In this document: in pieces, positions 18,880-31,243 of the stretch
Layout of the letters: each line of letters begins with the position of its first letter
Position numbering within the stretch: position 1 is the first letter of the stretch
Assembly (NCBI GenBank): GCA_003194525.1
Contig: NBIV01000285.1
Location: 1 to 64,000, forward strand
DNA length: 64,000 bases
Reading direction: 5' to 3'
DNA from: Gracilariopsis chorda
Taxonomy: Eukaryota > Rhodophyta > Florideophyceae > Gracilariales > Gracilariaceae
Program-made: the position numbers and the translations under genes
Notes under the pieces: generated by a model
What the model saw: only the letters and a program-made list of their open reading frames with translations
Database searches by the model: none
Told to the model about the DNA's origin: nothing

Positions 18880-21800
18880 CTCCAAAATTGAGTCCGAAAC
18901 CATCTCTGGTGTGAAGATCCCACGCTCCCATGGTAAGCGAGGTGAAGATTACACCCTATGGCGACACCGTCTACGTGCCACGTGTCGAATTAAAGTTTTC
19001 TGGAACGTGGTTATGTCCAGTTCGGAGGAGTCAACTAGTGCCACAATGACACAAGCGTCTGTTTCTACTGCGACCCAGACACCCTCCCGTATACTTGCAA
19101 AGCGCGAAAAGGCATGTGCAATCATCATTTGTGCACTTGGTGATGCCCCACTGCGTGTAGTCATGGATGTGGATGATGACCCTGGTCGCATGCTTCAACT
19201 ACTTGATGCAAGATATGCCTCAAACAGGACTGTGTCTCGTATAGCTGTGCAGACTCAGCTGTTCAGAATGTCATACAAAGGCCAAAACATGTCTGAGTAT
19301 GTAGACCAGTTTGCCTCTCTGTTCTCGCAGCTGGTCCGCATGGGCAAGGATGCGGCTATACCTGAGTCTCACAAGGCACCTATGCTTCTGTCCTCTATTG
19401 ACCCCAGCTGCTCTTTGGAGTGAACTGCAGCAGCACATAGGACCAAGGAGATCTCCGAACTGACATGGGACTATGTGGCGACAACCCTGATTGATTAATA
19501 TAATGCTCGTCAAATGGGTTCAGGTAGTTCCGGTAGAGGTCGTAATCGCAAAAAGAACAGGTACAAGGGTGGTGCCCGTATAAGTGGACACAGCAGATCA
19601 TCGATTGGTAATGTAAATGATGGTACCGCGTCAGATTTGACCACTGTTAACGACCCCACTGGTCGTGCGTATGCTGCTGGAAGCAGAAACGGGTACCACT
19701 GCACCTTCTGCGACCGTGATGGACATACTCAAGACCGATGTCACGTGAATCCAGAGAACCCTGACAACCATCTGCCACAAACAATCTTGGACCAGCTGAG
19801 GGTGAACGCAGTTGACAAGCCAAAGCGTTCTGGGAAGTCATCCAGTAGAGCGTCCAAAGTTGAGATTGCTGGTGTTGCTAGTGAGAAGTCTTCAGTGGTA
19901 CCGCCAGCTATTAGTCACATCGACACTTATGCGGACAGTGGTGCTACGTCTCATTTCTTCTGTTATGTATCTGCGTTCGTTCCAGACACACTGATTGACA
20001 TACCAGAGAAGACAATTGAGCTAGCTGACAACAATACGGTGAATGCCACGCAACAAGGAGATGTCATACTACCCTTCTCGAATGTGAACCTCAGGTTGTC
20101 GAAAGTGCTGCTAGTTCCGAATCTTGGATATAACCTAGTGTCTGTAGGTCGCTTAGCTGACAAGGGTATCCAGTCACGGTTCTGTGGTAAGGAGGTAACC
20201 CTACAACATGAGCACGGGTTTGACATTGGACGTGGGACTCGTCATAATCGTTCCCGTCTGTACATGCTACCCAACCCCATTGACCACTGGGATACATCCA
20301 AGATGCTTTCTGCAACAGACGACAGCACAAGTACATTGTGGCATCGCAGACTGGCACATATGAATGAGTATGACCTACAAAAGGTTCATGAACATGTCGA
20401 CGGAGTACCAAAACTCAAGTGCATGGAGGAGATATGTCGATCGTGTCGGCTTGGCAAAGCACATAAACTGCCATTTCTGGGCAAGTTTGAAAGATCTGAC
20501 AACGTTGGAGACATTGTGCACTCAGACATTATGGGTCCATTAGTGCCATCGTACCCAGATCGATTCCGGTATGCATCTGGATTTGTGGATGATCACTCGC
20601 GATATGCAGTACTTGGGTTCATGATGCATAGGTCTGAGATTGCACAAGTGTTCTTGGGTGTGAGACAGAAGCTCAAACAGCTTGGAGGAGAGCATGTGCT
20701 TATTCGAAAGCTGCACTCTGACAATGCCGAAGAGTACATTGCCTTGCAAGAGAATCCCAAGAATGGTCTCGAGGAGATATCGTTTTCTCCACCGTATACC
20801 CCAGAACATAATGCCATTGCAGAGCGCATCAATCGCACTATGGGTGAAGCTGCCCGAGCTTTGCTCATTCAAGCAAATCTTCCAGAATTTTTGTGGTCAT
20901 GTGCATTGAAACATGTTATTTATGTTCGCAATAGAGTGCCGCACTCCACCACTGGCGTAACACCGTATGTGCTAGTGACTGAAACTAGGGCTTGTTTGAA
21001 GTATGTCAGAGTATTTGGATGTGCCGCATATGTATTAAAAATGAACCCGGGCACCAAGTTCGAATCTCGTGCACTTGAGGGAGTGTACTTGCAGACTCTT
21101 GAGCATGGTGTTTATGAGGTCCTAGTTACTGATGACGACGATATTCCTCGAATAGTAAGGTCCCGTCATGTCACTTTTGATGAATCTAGGTTCCCTGGTG
21201 CACCATATCTCGGCAACTATATGGATGACGAAAGCACATCAGATAGTACTTATCATTCTGAGAACGATATGGATAGCATCAGTTCGGATGAATTCTCTGT
21301 TGATGATGTTGAAAACATCATGTCAAACTCAGAAAATGGTACAATAGACCACCCTGAGGCACCAACAGACATTATGGTTGACCCTGCAACAGCAAACTTT
21401 GATACTGCCGAGGACAGTTCGAGTGATGAAGAGCAGTCAAATGACGATGGAGGTGACATTGAACAGGAAAATGTTGACTCTGAGTCACAATCACGGTATC
21501 CTCGTCGCACAAGGCGTGCACCACAACGCTGGTGGCATATGGCTGGCACTGCCAAATCTGAGGTTGAGGTGACCACGAGTGATGATCCCACACTAGAGGA
21601 AGCACTGTCAAAAACCCCAACTGAAAGAGAGCAATGGCTAAATGCCATTGATGAAGAGTTGGCATCTTTAGAATACAAGGCTACATGGATTCCTGATGAC
21701 TCACCAAAGTCCGAGCCACTACCAACGCATGTCATACTGAAGGTGAAACGTGACGCAGATGACTCCGTTGACCGATTTAGAGCTCGAATAGTGGCTGGGG

Positions 21801-23158
21801 GCAACCACCAGACATATGGTCAGGACTACTTAGAGACGTATGCACCAGTTGTTTCGTTCAATTTGGTTCGCATGTTCCTGTACCTGATGTTGTGTATGCA
21901 GATGTTTGTTGCAATGGTTGACATAAAGACAGCGTTCCTTAATGGTGAACTCAAAGAATATGTGTGGGTGATGTCACCGCGTGGCATTCCTGGTCTCAAG
22001 TCACAATGCTACAAACTGCTAAAGGCGATATACGGGCTTAAGCAGGCTCATCTGGCATGGCATACGAAGTTCAGCACGGACATTACAGGCATAGGTTTTG
22101 AAGAACTACCCAGTGCACCATGTGTTTTCAGGCGCAAACTAGCCGGCAACACTTACGCATACATCCTGGTATACGTAGAGGACCTTCTCATATTTACGCC
22201 AACTGCTGAACAACGTTCCCACATAGTGGAGGAGCTCAAGTCACTGTATGACCTACGTGTTGAGACTCGTGTCAGAATGTATCTTGGTGTTGAATTAAGC
22301 TGGAACATGGACTCCAATGGCCATTTGTTAGGTGTGAAACTAGCACAGCCGTTGTATGTCAGTGGAATGTTACGTCGGTTTGGACTGGAAGGTAGCAAGC
22401 CTGCACGAAGCCCAATGGTGGAATACATCTTTTCCTCGCTTGATGCGGAGGAGTACAAGTCCCAATTTGAAGTCCAGTTGTATCAGCGGATGATCGGGTC
22501 TCTGCTGTACCTGGCATTACGCACCCGTTTGGACATATTGGCACCTGTACTTACCCTAACACGCTTTCAGAAAGCACCAACTCGGTATTGTCAACGAGCG
22601 GTGAAGCGCGTGCTAAGGTATTTACGTGGCACTACTCACCATGGACTTGTTTATCACCGTGGGAACCTGCTGCTGAATGGTTATGTGGACTCTGATTACG
22701 CAGGCGACACCACGGATCGCAAGTCTTTGTCTGGGTTTATGATCCAACTTGGGTCATGTGTTTGTTTCTACGGTGCCCGTAAGCAGGCGTCGGTGGCATT
22801 GTCTACAGCCGAGTCTGAGTACTACGCATTGGTGATGGCAAGTCAGGAGCTAATGTGGATATCTAGAGTACTTGAGGAATCTGGGATACCGGTTAATGAC
22901 AGAACTCTACTACGCTCAGATAATCAATGTGCGATTGAGTGGGCCATTGGTGAGCGTTGCCCCTCTGGACGTGCCAAACACATTGACGTGAAGATACACT
23001 TCATCCGGGACTTGGTCAAAAGCAAGGTGATAAGCGTGGAATATGTGGCAAGTGAGGACAATGATTCTGACATACTCACTAAGCCACTTAGTCCTGCTAT
23101 GACGCAATTGGTCATGGATAGAGTTGGTCTGACCCAGGAACTCGAGGAGGAGTGTTGA
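18880..23158 (+). pseudogene. A3 gag-pol polyprotein, two nonsense codons
   Basis: One frame throughout. The gag core (LWRHRLRATC) is broken by TGA at 19421-19423 and TAA at 19496-19498. From 19514 there are 1214 uninterrupted residues: CCHC CTFCDRDGHTQDRC, protease DSGATSHFF, GAG-pre-integrase, integrase (HSDIMGP, HSDNAEEY, AERINRT), an acidic linker, RT (ETYAPVVSFNLVRMF, DIKTAFLNGELKEYVW, YGLKQAHLAWHTKF) and RNase H (VDSDYAGD, TAESEY, SDNQ, DSDILTK). Gag and Pol are one ORF, unlike family B. The RT catalytic motif reads YVED (22172-22183), a change of the first Asp that should inactivate it. The stop codon TGA overlaps the first bases of the LTR (TGTTGATG). Confidence 0.85.
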
Positions 23159-23962
23159 TGTTAGCACATAGTCGAGTGCCTGGTAGTCCTCGGACATCGT
23201 AAAGCAACACTTGGAACCAAAGTTTGATATAACGGAGGGCTGTTCTTGGGACCTGCTCTACAAAAGCGCATATGCGTTTGTTCTCAAACCCAACGTGAAA
23301 CGGGCATATGATTGGCTACTGCAAATACTCATATGCAACGTATTAATTACAAGTGTTATCTATTCTATGGGTCCTGGGCACGGAACTGGCCACTTGGCAT
23401 AAGGTGAATGGGCATGGTACTGAAGAATATGTGTGGCTACATGTGGTTTACAGGTATATGGAAGTGTGTCATGTGTGCACTTGTGCAAGTAAGCACGTGC
23501 CATGCACGCAACACACCTAGGGTATGTACATGGATGCGGTGGCATGTGTATTTGTGCTTTGTCATTGTCATGATGATGCGAGGAAGTGTGTATACAGTGC
23601 TGCAGCATGCTGGCACATTGTTGGCATGTCCGGTTCACTTATTGTGCGTTGTTGGCTGCTTGGTTCACTTGTTGTGCGTGGTTGCAATGTGTTGTAATGT
23701 TGTTATGCCTGGTTGTACTAAGCTGTAATCAGTTTGTGCAACCCTTATTGTGTTATGTTTGATTATGATTGGTAGTATTGGGTGTCCCCACTTAGTGCTG
23801 TAGGGTTTTCTTGTAGTGGAGGTGCGAAGTAGATGTGCTATATAAGACTCTGAAGTCGCAGTACCAAGTAAACTCGGCCCCAAGCCTGGCAACCTTCACT
23901 CTTTATTTTCTTTCTTTCTTTCCTTTTTCATTTCCGCCGAAGCCCAACTATCGTTTACATCA
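23153..23962 (+). repeat. LTR of family A (3' LTR of A3)
   Basis: 810 bp, starting TGTTGATGTTAGC inside the pol stop codon context and ending TTTACATCA. U3 block at 23261-23340, TATATAAG near 23839. After its end the sequence switches to minus-strand family C gag (C2). Confidence 0.85.
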
Positions 23963-23970
23963 TCAACTGG

Positions 23971-24781
23971 ACACCACGTAAGCTCTACCAGCTGTACTTG
24001 GCCGATCATCAGAGTCACTTTCATCCCTGATGTGAGTGTGACTGGAGTTTTGGGACACACGTGAGCCACCAGAACCTTTGCTTCTGTTCTTCTTTCGACT
24101 TCGCGTACGTCCAGAACTAGAAGAACTGACCAGAAGAGCATTGTACTCATCGATCAAAGTGGTTGCCACATAGTCCCAAGTGAGTTCCGATATGTCCCTG
24201 GTACGTAGTGCAGCAGCTGTGGACTCCACCGACCTGTTCGGATCAATGGAAGCAAGTAGCATAGGTGCCTTGTGAGACTCTGGTATAGCAGAATCCTTGC
24301 CCATACGGTCTAACTGAGCGAACAATGCCGTGTATTGATCCACATAGCTGGACAGGTTCTCACCGCTGTACGACATTCGGAACAATCGTGTCTGCACTGC
24401 AATTCTAGATACAGTCCTATTGGAAACATAACGTCCATCCAAGAGTTGCAACACACGTGCAGGATCATCATCCACGTCTATGACTACGGGTAATGGAGCA
24501 TCACCAAGAGCACAGATGATGATACCACAAGCCTTTTCTCGTTTCGCAATGATACGGGGAGTTGCTATTTCAGTGCCACTACCTGCGGTAGTTGTGTCTT
24601 GAGTTGAAATATCTGTGGTAGATTGAACCCCAGAGGGATTCGCGACATTCCAGACACCGTTAATACGGCATGCAGCACGGAGACGGTGACGCCACAGCAT
24701 ATAATCATCACCACGCTTACCATGGAAACGAGGAATTTTCATTCCAGATGTGGATTCCGTTTCAACTTCGGAGTCGGACAT
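23971..24781 (-). pseudogene. C2 gag fragment
   Basis: It starts at 24781 with MSDSEVETESTSG and reads about 270 residues of gag (FHGKRGDDYMLWRHRLRAAC, AKREKACGIIICALGDAPL, KKNRSKGSGGSRVSQ) without a stop. It then ends at the junction with the A3 LTR, before the zinc knuckle. It differs from C1 by scattered substitutions. The frame is open upstream to 24943, but the family start is the one given. Confidence 0.75.
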
Positions 24782-25564
24782 GGTTCCTACGGGACTAGAA
24801 CCAAAGAAAAGCAACAAAAGCAACTGTGTAAATGCCAAATGAAGTGATATCCACGCAATGTATTGAAGCCGAAAGAGGAATTTCAAGGCTTCTGTTACAC
24901 AAAGACCCAGAAACCCTGGAGCGGAGAAGCATCTCAAACACACAACAGCATAAAGTCAGCGGAAACCGTGTAACCAAGTCCACTACGCTTGTCGAGACGC
25001 ATCTCGTACGCGATCACAGGCGGAGGTCGGGTACTCAACGCCCGGAGTATACTCACAGGACGTACTGATACGAGCCTGGACACAAATAAAACTTCTTCAG
25101 ACGGGCGCACTGGCAGGAGATACTATCCCCGCTACCCTAGAGGTCCAAATCCTCTGGTCCCTGGTAACTCTCTCCAGGTGAGATGCGGTTTCTGAGATCA
25201 ATCCCGCTCTGCGCACTTCAGAGCAAGGGGCTTTACAACCCGTACGAGGCGTCCAAGGGAAGCTAGTAGCTGACGCGATAAGCTTTCACCAGTTAACATC
25301 TTCTAGTCGCTTGCCGGAAAATAGCGCGGTGTTCCTTGTGCGCTGAAGCAAAGAAGCAGGAATCGGAACAGGTGCAGGTCGGTTTACCAGAGACGAGTCC
25401 CTGAACGCTTTGCCTACTTCTACCACTGCCACTCGACTTCCACAAGATTCGCTCGCTCGCAACGCAACGCGTACCTGCGCGAAAGAAAAACCAGTCTTCG
25501 TAGAATCCAAAGAGATATTAGTAGAGCGCGACGTCTGCCAAACTTCGACGCTCTGGGCCCATAA

Positions 25565-25768
25565 GACTTGTACGGTATACAATGCATATAGCATTTTGCA
25601 GTAGCCAATTGCATTGCCGTTTCACGTTGGGTTTGAGCTAAAGCGCATATGCGCTTTTGGAGCGAGGGGCTCCAAAAGTGCCCATCGTCCCCTGAAGGTT
25701 TGGTTTTGGACCAAGCTTAAACCTTCTGTGGGGTTGGCCAGGCACTCGAACACTTCTAAACTTCAACA
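25565..25768 (-). repeat. family C LTR, internally deleted
   Basis: Only about 204 bp of the 730-bp LTR remain: the U3 start (TGTTGAAGTTTAGAAGTG, minus strand) through the shared U3 block to GTATACCGTACAAGT. The rest, including the LTR 3' end, is missing, so the primer-site relic directly follows the break. Confidence 0.7.
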
Positions 25769-25777
25769 ATATCAACA

Positions 25778-25791
25778 GTTTATGGGCCCAG
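25778..25791 (+). other. primer-binding site, tRNA-iMet anticodon arm (A4)
   Basis: GTTTATGGGCCCAG directly after the LTR end; one mismatch to the complement of tRNA-iMet compared with the C1 site. The B3 site has the same variant. Confidence 0.7.
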
Positions 25792-26004
25792 AGCGTCGAT
25801 AGTTGCAGAGGTCGCTCCGTTTCAACTTCTTATATTTTTGCGTGCGCGCGTAAGATCGCGCTGATATCCGGCAAGAGACCAGCAGGGGTTAGCTGGTGAA
25901 AGCATATCGCGCTTGTTAGTAACCTCCCTGGGACGTTTCGTACAGATTGAGCACCCTATTCGTGAAGTGCGCAGAGTAGGGCAGGTTGAAGAAAATCGCA
26001 CCTC

Positions 26005-26083
26005 GCACCTGGAGAGAGCATCCAGGGTCCAGGGGTTCAACCCTTAGGGTAGCGGAGGTAGTTTCTCCTGTCAGTGCGCCCGC
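26005..26083 (+). promoter_or_regulatory. conserved structured block in A4 leader
   Basis: CCTGG-AGAGAGCAT-CCAGG hairpin, GGGGTT/AACCC hairpin, then TTAGGGTAGCGGAGGTAG, TTTCTCCTGTCAG and TGCGCCCG. This plus-strand family A copy allows direct alignment with the B1 and B2 blocks. Confidence 0.6.
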
Positions 26084-26429
26084 TTTTACGAAGTTTCATT
26101 TTTTTGTTTTCTTTTCCGAGTGCGCTTCAGAGCCACTTGTGAGTATACTCCGGGCGTCGAGGACCCGAACTCCGCCTGTGATTGGCGTACCAGACGCGTC
26201 TGGACGAGCGTTGAGACTTGTTTACACGGTCTCCGCTGGCATCCGAGCTGTTGAGTGTCGACAAATCTTCACTCCAGTATCTCTTTCTTAGTGTGACATC
26301 AGCTACAATTCAGCGGCTGTACCGCTATCATTCTCTTTAATCCCAGCTGATCGTCGATTCAAGGCATCGAGTCCCTCACTCTGCTACATTTGTCTTATTT
26401 ACTTTGGTATTTGAACTCCTTCTGGAACA

Positions 26430-29400
26430 ATGTTTGACTCTGAAGTTGAGTCCGAAACCACCTCTGGTGTGAAAATCCCACGCGTCCATTGTAAACGTGG
26501 TGAAGATTATACGTTATGGAGACATCGTCTACTGGCTGCATGTCGCATCAAATGAGTCTGTAATGTCGTAATACCAGGCTCGGAGGGGTCATCCAGTGCT
26601 ACCACGACGCAGGTGTTGGTCTCAAGTGCTCTGCAGACCACTCCCCGTGTACTTGCCAAACGAGGAAAGGCATGCGCAATCATAATATGCGCACTTGGAG
26701 ATGCCCCTCTGTGTGTGGTAATAGACGTCGATGATGACCCTGGGCATATGCTCCAACTTCTTGATGCGAGGTATGCATCTAACAGGACAGTGTCACGTAT
26801 TGCTGTACAGACCCAGCTATTCCGAATGTCGTATAACGGTCAGAATATGTCGGACTATGTCGACCAGTTTGCGTCCCTATTCTCCCAGCTAGACCGAATG
26901 GGGAAGGATGCTGCCATTCCCGAATCCCACAAGGCGCCAATGCTGTTAGCCTCTATTGAGATCCCAACAGCTCACTGGAGTCAACGGCTGCGGCACTTCG
27001 GGCAAAGGAGATCTCGGAATTGACATGGGACTACGTGGCCACTACCCTCATAGACGAATACAATGCTCGCCAAATTGATTCAGCCGGTTCTGCTCATAGT
27101 CGCAAACGCATGAAGAGCAGAAAAAAGGGCAGTAGCCGTTCAAGTGGACACACCACATCGTCAAATATTTGCGACATTGATGGAAGTACATAAGATCCCA
27201 ACTCAAGCAATGACTACAAAGGGCGCACTTATGCTATTGCAGGCAAAAATAGTTATCATTGCAGCTTCTGTGACAGAGATGGTCACACGCAGGACCAATG
27301 CCACATGAATCCTGACAATCCAGACAATCACCTGCCTAAAGCTATATTGGAGAAACTCAAAACTAGTTCCAGTCACAAACTCAAGCACTCCGGAAGGTCA
27401 TCAAGAAAGGATTCTAAGATTGAGATCGCTGCAATGTCTGCTGAAAAGTCGGCAGTGGTGCCCCCTGCGTCTATTTCCATAGACACCTACGCAGACAGTG
27501 GTGCCACATCCCACTTCTTCAGTTGTGCTTCTGCGTTCGTCCCGAACACATTGGTTGACATAGAACTAAGGACGATTGAGGTCGCTGACAACACTACGGT
27601 CTCCGCTACACAAAAAGGGGATGTAATACTTCCTTTTTCGAAGACTAACCTAAGGTTGACAGATGTACTTCTAGTCCCGGATTTTGGATACAACTTGGTG
27701 TCTGTAGGTCGTATGGCCGATAAAGGCATTCAGTCCCTTTTCTGTGCGAATGAGGTTTGCGTTATACACGAAGATGGCTTAGAGGTTGGATGTGGGCAAC
27801 GTGACATGTGCTCTCGTTTGTACACTCTGCCATATTCAATTGAGCATAATGACTTCGTTTCGCATAGCTATGGTGTTAGTGGAGTGTTTCCTGATGTTGG
27901 GCAAAATCTCCCGCAGGTTGGAGGAGGGCACGTGTTGTATCAGAATGTTGGAGGAGCGCATGTGCATATTCAGAATTTGCATGCAAACAATGCCGATGAG
28001 TACATTTTTCTCCAAGAAACAACCACGAATGTTCTGCAGGGTATGATATTCTCACCTCCCTACAGCCCAGACCATGATGCCATTGCCGAGCGCATCAATC
28101 GCACAATGGAAGAAGCTGCTCGAGCTTTGCTGATTCAGGCACACTGGCAAGAATGCCTATGGCCGTATGCATTGAAATATGATATTTGTATATGCGATAG
28201 ACCTCTCCACTCTACCACAGGTCTGAATCTATACCTTTTGGTGGGTGGTGGTAAGCCGTCGCTGAAGTATGCTAAAGCGTTTGGATGCGCAGCATATATA
28301 TTGAAAATGAACCCAGACACCAAGTTCGAGTGTCGTGCACTTCAGGGAGTGTACTTGCAGACTCTGGAGCATGGTGTTTACGAGGTTCTAGTTAGTGATG
28401 ACGACCATATTCCTCGAATAGTGCGGTCACGTCATGTCACCTTTGACGAGTCTAGGTTCCCTGGGGCACCATATCTTAGCAACTATATGGATGACGAGAG
28501 TACATCAGATTGTACTTATAGTTCTGAGGATGATATGGATGCCATCAGCTCGGATGAGTTCTCTGTTGAAGATGTTGAGTCCGTCATGTCAACCTCAGAA
28601 AATGGTACCATAGACCACCCTGAGGCAGCTACAGACATTATGGTTGACCCTGCAATATCAAACATTGAGGATGCCGAGCACAGTTCTAGTAATGAAGAGG
28701 GGTCAAATGGCGATGAAGGTGAAATTGAACAAGTAAATGATGAATCTGAGTAACAGTCACACTATCCTCGTCGCACCAGGCGTGCACCACAATGCTGGTG
28801 GCATATGGCCAGCACAGCCAAATCTGAGGTTGAGGTTACCACGAGTGATGATCCCTCACTCAACGAAGCACTGTCTGCAACCCCAACTGAAAGAGAGAAA
28901 TGGCTGCATGCTATTGATGACGAGTTTACATTTTTAGAATAAAAGGCTACATGGGTTCTGGATGACTCAATAAAGTCCCAGCCCCTACCAACCCATGTCA
29001 TACTGAAGGTGAAACGTGATGCAGACGACTCCGTTGACCGATTTCGAGCTCGAATAGTGGCTGGAGGCAACCACCAGACATATGGTGAGGACTACTTAGA
29101 GACGTATGCACCAGTTGTTTCGTTCAATTTGGTTCACATGTTGTTGTACCTGATGTTGTGCTTGCAGATGTTTGTTGCCCAGGTTGACGTAAAGACCGCA
29201 TTTCTTAATGGTGAACTCAAGGAAGACGTGTGGGTGATGTCACTGCGTGGCATTCCGGGTCTTAAATCACAATGCTACAAACTGCTAAAGGCTATATACG
29301 GGCTTAAGCAGGCTCATCTGGCATGGCATACAAAGTTGAGCACAGACATTAAAGGCACAGGTTTTGGATAATTACCCAGTGCACCATGTGTTTTCAGGCC

Positions 29401-30420
29401 CAAATTACCCGCTAACACGCATGCCTACATCCTGGTATACGTGGATGAAATTCTCATATTTACGCCTAGTGCCAAACAACGTTCTTAGATATTGGAGGAG
29501 CTCAAGTCGGTGTATGACCAACGCGTTGAGACTCCTATCAGAATGTATCTTGGTGTTGAGTTAACCTGGAACATGAACTTCAATGGCCAACTAGTCGGTG
29601 TGAAACTTGCAAAGGCGTTGTATGTCAGTGGCATGTTACGGCAGTTTCGACTTGAGTGTAGCAAGCCTTCACAGAGCCCAATGATGGAATCCTTTTTTAC
29701 TTCACTTGATGTGGAGGATGATAAATCACCGTATGAAGTCCAGCTGTATCAGCAGATAATCGGGTCTCTGCTGTACCTGGCATTACGCACCCGTTTGGAC
29801 ATATTGGCACCTGTACTTATCTTATCACACTTCCAGAAAGCACCAACTCGATATTGTCATCGAGCGGTGAAGCGCGTTCTGAGTTATTTACGTGGCAATA
29901 TTCACTATGGACTTGTGTATCACTCTGGGAACCTCCTGCTGAATGTTTATGTAGACTCTGATTACGCATGTCATACCACAGATCGGAAGTCTTTGTCTGG
30001 CTTTATGATCAAACTGGGGTCATGTGTTTGTTTCTACGATGCCCGTGAGCAGGCGTCGGTGGCATTGTCTACAGGCGAGTCTGAGTACTGCGCATTATTG
30101 ATGGCAAGTCAAGAGCTAATGTGGATATCTCGAGTACTTGGAGAATGTGGAATACTGGTTAATAATAGTACTCCACTACGCTCAGACAACCAATGTGCAA
30201 TTGAGTGGGCCATTGGTAAGCGTTGCCTCTCTGGAGGTGCCAAACACATTGACGTGAAGATACACTTTATCCTGGACTTGGTCAACAGCAAGGTGATAAG
30301 TGTGGAATATGTGCCAAGTGAGGACAACGATGCTAACATACTCACTAAGCCACTTAGTCCTCCTTTGACGCATTGATCTTGGATCGAGTTGGTCTAAACC
30401 AGGAACTCGAGAAGGAGTGT
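26430..30420 (+). pseudogene. A4 gag-pol, multiply disrupted
   Basis: It starts MFDSEVESETTSGVKIPR. Gag is broken by a TGA near 26555 and a frameshift near 26965. The knuckle CSFCDRDGHTQDQC is followed by a long open stretch (27305-28753) with protease DSGATSHFF. The GAG-pre-integrase and first integrase Asp region are deleted (about 27860-27910, with a short duplication around 27917-27975). Later stops fall at about 28751, 28942, 29371 and 29489. RT has YVDE (29438-29449) in place of YVDD. RNase H is readable to about 30376. An old, inactive copy. Confidence 0.8.
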
Positions 30421-31243
30421 TGATGTTAGCACATGGTCGAGTGCCTGGTAGTCCTGGGAGATCATGGTGCAGCACTTGGAAACAAAGTTTCATATAACGG
30501 AGGGCTGTTTTTTAGATCTGCCTTGCAAAAGCGCATATGCGTGTGTTCTCAAACCCAACGTGAAACGGGTATATGATTGGCTACTGCATATACTCATATG
30601 CAATGCAGTGGGTACAGGTGTTGTGGATCGTATCGTTCATGTGCATGGAACCGGCCACTTGGCATAAGGTGAATGGGCATGTTCCTTAGGAATATGTGTG
30701 GCAACATCTGGTTTACAGGTACATGCAGGTGTTGCATACGTGCAGTTGTGTAAGTAAGCACGTGGCATGCACGCAACACACCTAGGGTATGAACATGGAT
30801 GCGGTGGCATGTGAATTGGTGCTTTTTCATCGTCATGATGATGCAAGTAAGTGTTTACAAAATGCTGTCACATGCTGGCACATTGTTGTTATGTCTGGTT
30901 CACTTGTTGGACATTGTTGGATGCTTGGTTCACTTGGTGTGCGTTGTTGTATTGTGTTGTTATGTTGAGCTGCATGGTTGTACTTAGCTGTAATCAGTGT
31001 GTGCAACCCTTATTGTGTTATGTTTGATTATGATTGGTAGTATTGGGTGTCCCCACTTAGTGGTGTAGGGTTTTTTTGTAGTGGTAGTGCAAACGAGAGG
31101 TGCTTTATAAGACTTTGAAGTCACAATGCCAAGTAAACTCGCCCCGAACCCTGGCAGCCTTCACTATTTTTTTTCGTTCTTTACTTTTTATATTCATTTT
31201 GTCAAAGCCCAACATCATCTATCACTATCATTTCATATCAACA
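30418..31243 (+). repeat. LTR of family A (3' LTR of A4)
   Basis: 826 bp, TGTTGATGTTAGC to CATATCAACA. U3 block at about 30522-30604. Abuts the minus-strand A2 fragment at 31244. Confidence 0.8.

Larger units (their letters stand above)
18880..23962 (+). mobile_element. Ty1/copia element A3 (family A), 5' end lost
   Basis: The internal region begins at the B2 LTR edge, a few codons inside gag, and continues to the 3' LTR 23153-23962. The 5' LTR, primer site, leader and gag start codon are gone. It holds the longest single frame in the window (19514-23158) and is the best reference copy for family A protein order. Confidence 0.85.
23963..25768 (-). mobile_element. Ty1/copia element C2 (family C), fragment
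   Basis: On the minus strand: a deleted 5' LTR (25565-25768), a primer-site relic (CTTATGGGCCCAG, 25553-25565), a leader with the conserved block (25102-25180) and the first part of gag (24781 to about 23971), cut at the A3 LTR. Closely similar to C1 over the shared part. Confidence 0.75.
25769..31243 (+). mobile_element. Ty1/copia element A4 (family A), degraded
   Basis: Nine bases of the 5' LTR end (ATATCAACA), primer site 25778-25791, leader, gag-pol with many lesions and a complete 3' LTR 30418-31243. The matching end ATATCAACA in the 3' LTR confirms the boundary. The rest of the 5' LTR was lost where C2 abuts. Confidence 0.8.
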
